Source: Holothuria scabra
Lineage: Eukaryota > Echinodermata > Holothuroidea > Aspidochirotida > Holothuriidae
Direction: 5' to 3'
Assembly: GCA_037179385.1 (NCBI GenBank)
Contig: CM074188.1
Location: 23,205,318 to 23,269,317 of the forward strand
DNA: 64,000 nt
The translations under genes and the position numbers were made by a program. The notes beneath the pieces are model-generated. The model saw only the letters and a program-made list of their open reading frames with translations, was not told the origin of the DNA and searched no databases. Shown here piece after piece: positions 53,401-62,400 of this stretch. How positions within the stretch are numbered: the first letter of the stretch is position 1; each line of letters starts with the position of its first letter.

Positions 53401-56400
53401 GAAGATGATGATATTCTTTAATTACCCATCTGAAAAATGACTTGCAGTTCAGAGGCCAGGAGTTCAAATCCTGGCTGAGTCATACCGAAGACTCTAAAAA
53501 TGGAACATGCTGCAAATTGTGTGTGGTGCCTAGCTTAAGCAACAGAGTAGTTAAAACAAGCCAGTGATCCACAACTGGAAATAGGCTGTAGCTGGCTGGA
53601 CTCAAACCAGTTGGTTGGAAGCTGGGCGGTTAAACTCCATGTAACTGACTATCCGAAAGATGACTTTTAATGAACAGAACTTTTGACTCTATCTTCTTTT
53701 TTACCAGTGTTCGATATATTCCAAGTCATCATCTGACGACAGTTTGAAGTTCATTGTGGAACACCCATTAATGGACCAAGCAGTTCCCAGTTATGGTAAC
53801 CCCTACCCTATTTTTGATTTAACAAGAGCTGATTACAGACTATCTCAGATTGCAGTCTATCAACAGCAAGCCAAAGAACCAGATCCCTATGATATTATTT
53901 TCATGGGAACAGGTAAGGGATGCCAAAAGAGGCAAAATTGATTGTATGTGGATGTATCATTATCTAAATTGATAAAAAAGAAGTGATGTCTCAGGTTAAA
54001 GGGGTCAGCTGGATTACATAAATAAATCATTTTTTTTTGTTTATCTACAAAGAAAATCTTATGACAGCATGTGAAAATATTTTTAAGAGTAAAAGAATGG
54101 GGGGTGCTTTTTCTTTAGGTAGTGTTTGAACCATAAATGAGGTAGTGTTGTGTTAATTTCTTCCTACAGAAAATGGGATTGTTTTAAAAGTTGTCCTTGT
54201 CCCTGATGGTGAGAAGGTCAGGTCTAACCTCTTAGAGAAGATTTACATCACTCCAAGAGAGTCCCAGGAGAGGATTAAAGAGATGGAGATTGTAAGGACG
54301 ATGGTCGGTGACGTGCAGAGAGACATGTTAATGGTGGTTACTAATAGCACAGTGGTGGAGCTACCCCTTCACAGATGTGAAAACTACACCCAGAGCTGGT
54401 GAGGAGGATTCTCTAGTTTGCTTAGAGACTAATATTAATATCCTCAATGTCATATCTGAAATAGAAAGGTTAAAAAATGTCATGTAAAATTTCAAGGTAT
54501 CGGATTGTTTAAATTTGTAGAAAAGGACTGCTCATAATTCCCCACTTTGTTAGAAGTATCTTGCTTGTGCCATCCTGAAGGTATAGCTGTAAATGAGCAC
54601 ACAAACCTACCAGTCAGGTGAAGTGCACACCATCAGGATACCTGTGGTTTGGGGAAACTTGGAAAAGTCATGAAACTTTGGCAAATGATTTCAAGGAAGG
54701 GAAAAGTCTTGAAATTTAGGGAAATTGTGCGATGTCCTGAAAAAGTCTTGGAATATTTCCACCAAGTGATGTGGTTTCATTCTAACAAATTTTTTTTCTT
54801 ACTCCTCATATTAAAACTTATTATTCTCTTAACTTAAATTTTATGGTCTTGTGAATTGTTCATTTGGACCTGGAAGAGGGATGGGAAAAAGTCTTGACAA
54901 TTAATTCTCTGTGAAGAAAGTGCAGGAACCCTTACACATGTTTGTGTAGCATTACGTAACTATATGTGTAGTCTATGTATTTTAAATTCATTGGGGTGTC
55001 ATATATATGGGCACAATGGATGTTACATTTTCAGTTGAGATCAGTCAAGTACTTATGTACTTATGTTATTCTGAAGTGGAAGCTGATTGAGTAGACTCAT
55101 GAATATGTATTGAAAGGAGGTACAACCTACATGATCAGGCTAGATTAATAAAATGGGATTAAATGACACACCAACATGAATGTGCCATATAGTGTCAGCT
55201 AGATCAAAAGTTCAAATACAGTTTCAAGTTCAAGTTCAGTTTTCGAAAGGGAGCAATTTGTGATGTGGGGATAGGGTGGGCTCATACTACATCCCCTAAC
55301 CTTTTCTGTCGAGGCACTGTATGAAGGATTGCAAAGAAGGTTGGGTTAATGTAATCCAGGTAGAACAGCTTCATCAACTGGATGGCTGTTCCTTTTGGCT
55401 AAGATCATGTGTAGTATCTGTTCTTCTCATTCAGTCTAGAATGGAGCCATGCATGACAGACAAATAATGTAAATGGTCTGAAGGCCTTGAGGTTGGTCAA
55501 GTGTTGTCCTTAAGTGGATATATAGCTTCTACGGGAAGCAGTTTCAAGTTTTGTTTTGACAAACAGCCCTTTGCCAGAGGGTCGGGAGGACTTTAGAAAA
55601 AGCTGTTCTTATTCTTCTTTGAAGCATGGTCAAGTGGTTAGAGCATCAGACTTGCAGTCGGAAGGTTGTGAGTTTGAGTCTTGGCCCCGTCATACCAAAG
55701 ACTTTAAAAATGGAAACCACTTTGCCATTGTGCTTGGTTCTCAGCATAAGCGATGAAATGAGGAAAACAAGCCAATGAGCCACAATGGTAAAAAAGGCTG
55801 TGGCCGGCTCGACGTGATCCAATTGGTTGGAAACTGCACCGCAAAACTCTATCTAACCTAATCTTCTTTGAAGGTTTGGGAATGATTATAAGTTTTTTTT
55901 TGATTTGTCATTGGTTTATGTCTAACATTGTTTGAGGAGTGAAAAAACAAAAAGTGAAGGGAGGTGAGAAATAATTTTGAATAAATTTTTTTTCTTTCCA
56001 TTTTGTCAGCTCTTGCATCCAGGATCCTTTCTGTGTTTGGAATAACATCAGCCAAGAATGTTATGAGTTTCGAGGCAATGATTTGTAAGTTAACGCCTTG
56101 AAGCACTCTTCATGTTGCTGGTATTTAGTGTTGAAGATAATACTGGGTAACATAATAATTATCTGTGTTCTTATAGGAAATGTTACCTTTTTTTTTTAAT
56201 TGGTGATTAATAAAAAGTATGCAAAGCAAAAAGTAGAAATAACTTTAAAACGTGACAAGTAATGTACAATTCTTGTTTTAAAAACGAAATATGTATATAT
56301 TACAGATGCTTATAAATAGAACTGAAGTGAAAGTAGAATTGATTTTGTGTTAAAAATTTCAATTGTACTGCAGTGGTGTTGTTCAATTAAAGATGAAACT

Positions 56401-59400
56401 GTTTGTACAAATATTAAAAAAAAATTTTTATAAAGTTATGTTACAAAGGAAAGAGAAAGCCTAATATCTGATGTACATGTGTTGTTTTTCTTTGTCAGTA
56501 TATTTAAACTTTTTTCCATTCAACTACAGTGATTACCAAGATGTGAGGAATATACAAGATTGTGAAGGTAGGTCTAACCGCAAATTTGTTATTTTGTACC
56601 CTTCTTTAAGTAACACTTGGCCCCAAGATAGATTGGTTTTATGTTAGGTATGACCATCAAGTTTCATTTCAAAGAAATAAATGTCTGTAGATGCATGTGC
56701 AGTACTCAAGGGCATTTAATGGGGAGGCGGGAGGGCAGACCACCTTTTCTGGGGTTTCAAGCACAGAAGCTGGTTTTTGAGTAGGGTGCCTGGAGGGTTA
56801 ATATTAACCCATCATGTAAGTGATGGTGCTGCACCTGTTGCTTGGTATGTTGTTGTCATTATTCATTGGTTGCTTTTCTTCACTTACTTTGTTTTTTATT
56901 TAATTTTAATTTTCCTTTTTTTTCTCTTCCATGCTTACCTTCTCTTTTAATGGCTGTATCTGCAGAAAAAGGTAAGATTGATTTTCCTGGCTCGCCCTTT
57001 TCAGTTGGACTGATACCTTCCATTTTGATTCCGTTTGTTGAGAAATAAACAAAAGATTAGTTAGCAACTACCCATCATTAGTGATTTTTGGATGAGTATG
57101 AACCTCTCCACCTCAAAGTAAAAATTTTTTGTAGTGTTTTTGGTTTTGTTAGATCCCTTTGTAAGAAGAGAATAACCCAAATAGGATTAAATTACCTTTG
57201 TTAATTAGAATACATCACTTACTCATGACTGTAACAATAAATACGTCCCTCTGATATTAAATTGGGTGAAAAGAAAGTGCCTCATGTAATGGTAAAACAT
57301 GATCTGTACGACTTTGGCAAACCAAGGAAGGGGTGGGAGAGTGGGATTTGAAGAAAATGTGTACTTGACAGCTTTTCACTATGAGATCTCCAAACATTTG
57401 TACAAATGGAATGAAAAAATATGATTTGGCACTTACTGTGAAGAAAATTGCCTGATTGGTTTGACTACTCTCACTTATTACAATGGAAGTGTGACAAGAC
57501 ACAATGTCCTGTATTTCATTGAATTAGAGGAAACTGCAATATTTTTAAAAAGAAAAAAGAATGAAAAGAAAAAAAAAACATTGTTCAATCAGTTGAACAT
57601 CATTATTGGAGAACTTGTTGATTACCACACATTATGTTTCAATACCTTATTAACCGTATTATTTCCTTCAACTCACATTATAGTTTAAAGTTTTGTATTA
57701 CTTTATCCTTTTACTAAAACTTGCATTAATATTCCTTTTCCTACCCTCCTTTCCTTTTTTAAATCATTTCTTTTTGAATTTTCCAGCTTTTTTCAAACAT
57801 ATTTGCATATCAGACAGGTATAATAAACTCAAGCAATAATATATACCCGCAAACATAATGAAGAAACCATTCCCAATGCTTTGTATATATATATATATAC
57901 ACATAATTGTATACCCTCTGCAGAGCTTGCCTACCCTTATAAACAAATGAGTTGGAGATATGAATTTTATCCAGTCATGTCGCTAGCTGGACAAATTATT
58001 TCCCCATCATTCATTTGCATCGCCACTGGCTGCTCACTCTGTCACATCTATTTCACCAATCATGTTAATTAGTCTCGGGAAAATGCATTTACGCCTCGGA
58101 AAAGAAAGAATGTTGTAAAAGCCCCAGGATGGAAGATGAGAGGGATATGTCTTAGAGGAAGTCAAAATTTAACACTGCCTCACAGAATAACCTTCAACCT
58201 CTACCCAAGAGAATGTTACTTCCTCCTGGGGGTTAAAAACTTAAAGGTTGTATTTCAGCAGAGGAAGTGAAGCATCCATGTTGTTGCAGGAAAATCACAA
58301 ATCCAACTGCACATTCAGTTGAAGCTCTTGGAGGTGTTTTCACCAGTGTGTGAAGATGAATCCTAACTGTGCATAAAGCAGCTCACCGTGCAGTTTATTT
58401 TGGCTACGGGTCTAAAAGTCCAAGTTATGTCTGAGTAAAAAGAAGTCTGGAAAGTCCTTTCTTTCATTCAGTCCCTTGAGGGTTTCAATATTGAGGGTTA
58501 TGTGCAAAAATTCAATCTGAAGGTTGATTCACAAGAACCTGATCGAAGTTTTCCTCATGAAGGTGAAAAGCAGTTGTTGCAGGTTCTGCCAAATTGTTAA
58601 CATCTTTATGGAGGGAACTGAATCCCTAGCTAAGAAATACAATCTGTCGAGGCACAAAATGGAAAAGGTTGAAGAAGGTGTTTTGTTTCAGGCCAAAATA
58701 CCAATTGAAGCAGAATTGTTACAAAGGAATCAATGCCGTCTGTGATACCTGAGTAGGCAAGACTGTTCATTTGTTTAGCAGACAAGGGAAATGTGAGCAT
58801 CCCAGTTTCTTTGCTCCTTGAATTTGTGAGCAATGTATAGGTAGAATTGAGATACAAAAGTGGAAGGAACATATTGAGGGGTTCGGGAAAGGTACTTAAC
58901 ATTTAGCCCTTGAACTATTTGGTGGGGAATACGGTGGTTGAAGTTCAAGTGTTTACACCACTTGAGTAAGGTATGGTCAAAGTCCAGATTTAAAATGAAA
59001 GGGGGTCTCTGTTCATGCTGTAAGGGGAAGCAGGGATAACATACAACTAATGCTTCAATGAAATCAGCAGGCAGTGCTGGCTTCACAATGGTGTGTAAAA
59101 GGGCTACTAACTGCAGTGCACCGCACACTGTATAAAGATTACAACTGGTGTCATTCATACATACTGTACTCAATAATACACTTGTAATTTTGTATCCGGG
59201 TGATTATGTTCCAGCTGTCTCTCCGTCTTGTTAAAGTAACATTTGTTATGAATATTCAGTGTCTTTACAGTATCTGCATATGTATATAGTATGAATATGT
59301 CTTGAATATTCAAGACTGACACCTGAAGCTGTTATGTTAGTATGTCATGATGTTTTTGTTTGTAGTTTGACAAGAGATAGTTAAAAGACTTATCTAGTGA

Positions 59401-62400
59401 TAGGTCCATGGATGGAAAAAAAAACTAAGAAGCTTCTTCCAAAGAAATATGAAAATGTGTAGGAAATTTTAACAAAGAAAGAGGCATTCTTGTTCTCTTT
59501 ATACCATTGAAAAATGGGGAAGAAACCAAAGAAATGGAGGAAAATCTGATACCCAGGAATTAAACATGCTTCCAACTCTGTTGTGGTAGAAAAAGAAAGA
59601 GAGACAATTTGTGCATTGTAGGGGGGGGGGGGTTGTTGAAGATGAGAAGGGAAATGATTGCATTTGTTGGAAACTTTTACTTTATAACAAAATGTGAGGA
59701 ATCATGGAAGCTTTAAGTCCTTCTTGTGAATAAATATTGTGTTTCAACAGCGCTCATGGATTTCTGTTATAGTTCATGGAAAACTTGTAAATAATTAGAA
59801 AATGATTTTGAGGGTAAGCAAAGTCACAACAATTCATTTTGTCATGATGGCTTGTCGCAATCCATTTTGCTAGTACGCCCTGTAAAATCAGTCTGAAAAA
59901 TTTAAAAGGGAGATTGAAACTTGTATTGTCAGTTATTTGTATTTTTTACCTCTGTAAAATGTCAGTGATGTAGCGTGTCAAAAGGATTTTAGTATTTTGC
60001 TGTCTTAAATGGTCGTCTTATTAGATTAATTCATTTGTATGGTGGTTGTCATGGTAACCTATTGTTAATGCCTTTTTTCATCTACCGCTCAAGCTTCACG
60101 TCATCCTTATAATCATCATTTCCATCACATCAAGAACAGCCTCAGAAAACACCATCGTCATGTCGCATCTTGTTTATTAAATCATGTGCTTGTTTGAATT
60201 ATTCCAAGTTTGCATTTGTTTAATTTTTGAATTCGTATGTTTTGTGTCACGTGTGATCGGTTTGTTGGACGTTTTAGTAATTTATGGTTCTTTGTATGGT
60301 GTATGCTCATTGCTGTAGACCAGTTCATCTCACTGCTTTACCAATACGGTGGTAGAAGTCTTAACATGCAAAAGGCCTGATTTGAAAAGTTGTTTGGCTT
60401 ATACCATTTACCCATGTACTAAACATCACCCTTGTATCTGGTATCGAGCTAATATAAACTAAAAATAACTTTTTCTTTTGGTGTTAAGGGTGAAGAAGCT
60501 GCATGTGTGCATAATAATAAAATTGGGGAAAAAAGTTGTACAAACAATAACTGCTTGTTAAAATCTACTTAAAACCCATTTTGTACAATTTTTGGGTAAA
60601 AAGTCCTTTATTATGGTGGTATAAAATATCTTGGAAATACTTTGTTTTGATTATTGATCAATTTTTTCAAGCCTGCATAAAAAGAAAAAAAGGAAAGGGG
60701 AAAAAATTTGAGTGAAATAAAAATATCAAGTAGTTCTTCAAACTTTCTATTGAAAGCTAAAGCTAGCGCAATTTTCTGAATGAAAGAACTGTAGACTGTA
60801 GGTTGAGAATCTGTCAAATTTTCCCATTCAAATCTGTTTCTATTCAAATCATTCTTAATTTCTTCCTTCATCTTAAAATGTTTACCTGCCAATGTTCTCA
60901 AACTTTCATCAATGACACATAGATATTAACAATTTTGTGCTCCAGAATGAGTTTTTATTTGTATATGATGTGAGGAATTTTTAAAGTTTCTGACAAGTTT
61001 AATTTGCTTTTCATCAAATGAAATAAATGTCAAAATTTTGCTCATTCAAATTTAATTTTACTTGATCAGCCATTTTTTTATCGAACAATTGTTATTCTCT
61101 ATGGTTATCCAACCAAATTCCGAAAATTGTACAGTTGACAAGCTTGACATTACAAAATTGGTGATTTCTGTCACATATTACATCTGTTTTGCAGCCTTTA
61201 ATATTTACCTCACCAACTCAAAGAAAAAAAAAAAAAACAAAGTGTGTGGCAATTTTATTTAACTTTTTTTTTTTTCTTTTTGGCATGTCCTGATCACCCC
61301 TCTGAAGCATGTTTGCTTGAAATAACCTTTGACCTTGGATATAGTAATAATGTTACCATGATGCACTGTTTTTTACAGTGCTTTCTGTCATGGGAAAAGA
61401 AAGGTGTTGGTATTTCTAACCAATTAACAATGTGTGGTCAATTCCAAAAATTCTCCTTTTAATGATTCTTTTGTTTTTGAAGTTTTTACAATGATTGCAG
61501 TTTCTTTAACAAAGCATCCGTTGAAACCTAAAAAAATGAATCACGCCTTCTGGTGTGTTTAACATCTCGCAATGGTCCAAAAGTATTTACAGCGTCAAAG
61601 GTCTGACCAGTCTGGTAGTTTTCACAGCATGATTCGGATCAGCTGAACCAATCAAGGCAATGTTCATCAATTTGAATGCACTTCTTGATGAAGAGGTTTC
61701 GATCAGTACTTACTGAATTTTACTCACTCTAGTCATCTAAAATACTGAATATCTTAAAAGATTTTTTTCCAGTTAAAAGTAATATCTTTAGCTATGGGCC
61801 TACCCTTTAAGGGAATTTTCATCAAACGCATGTTGGTCTGAATGGTTTATATTTTGTTTTTGGAATGGCACTGGGTGATTGCTATGTTCTTTTCTTGCAT
61901 TTTGACATTTTTGAAATGTTTTTTAAGTATTTTGGGGAGTATGTCAATTTATTTCAGAGTTTAATTCATCTTGCATGTGTAGATTGATTTTCATCAATGT
62001 TAATTTGGGTCATGCTTTTGTCGATGTTTTGTTATTTAGGTGTAGAGCTTGTGTTTGCAGTTTCATTGTTTTCTTTAGTTTCAAATATCAAGGACCTGCA
62101 CCACCAACTCTTGTCTGTTTGACTGTTCAAGAGTCCGGGTCAAAACCTAGAACTAAGACTATTTCCATATCCTACTTAAAAATAATTGTTTTATGAGTCA
62201 GTACATAGAGGGAAATATTGCATTAAAATGCTCAAACATAGCATTAAAAGTAAACATCTCGAGCCATTTTCAAATCATTTGGTCTCATCAATAAACCCCA
62301 GCAATAGCTTCATCTCCTCAAAATTTTGTGCACAAGAAGAGTTATGGAAGTTGCATCTTTTGAAACGTTGAAATTTGGGGTGAACAAATTATTCTTGAGC

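Noticed and set aside
55622..55700. tRNA gene
   Set aside because: Box A is good but box B is degraded, the cloverleaf 3' half is missing, and the body matches five other dispersed copies; it is a SINE.
57924..58072. Possible alternative last exon (acceptor CTCTGCAG, phase 1, reads ELAYPYKQMSW to a stop)
   Set aside because: Phase fits, but there is no family motif, no donor, and no clear poly(A) signal after the stop. The acceptor follows a TA microsatellite rather than a good pyrimidine tract.
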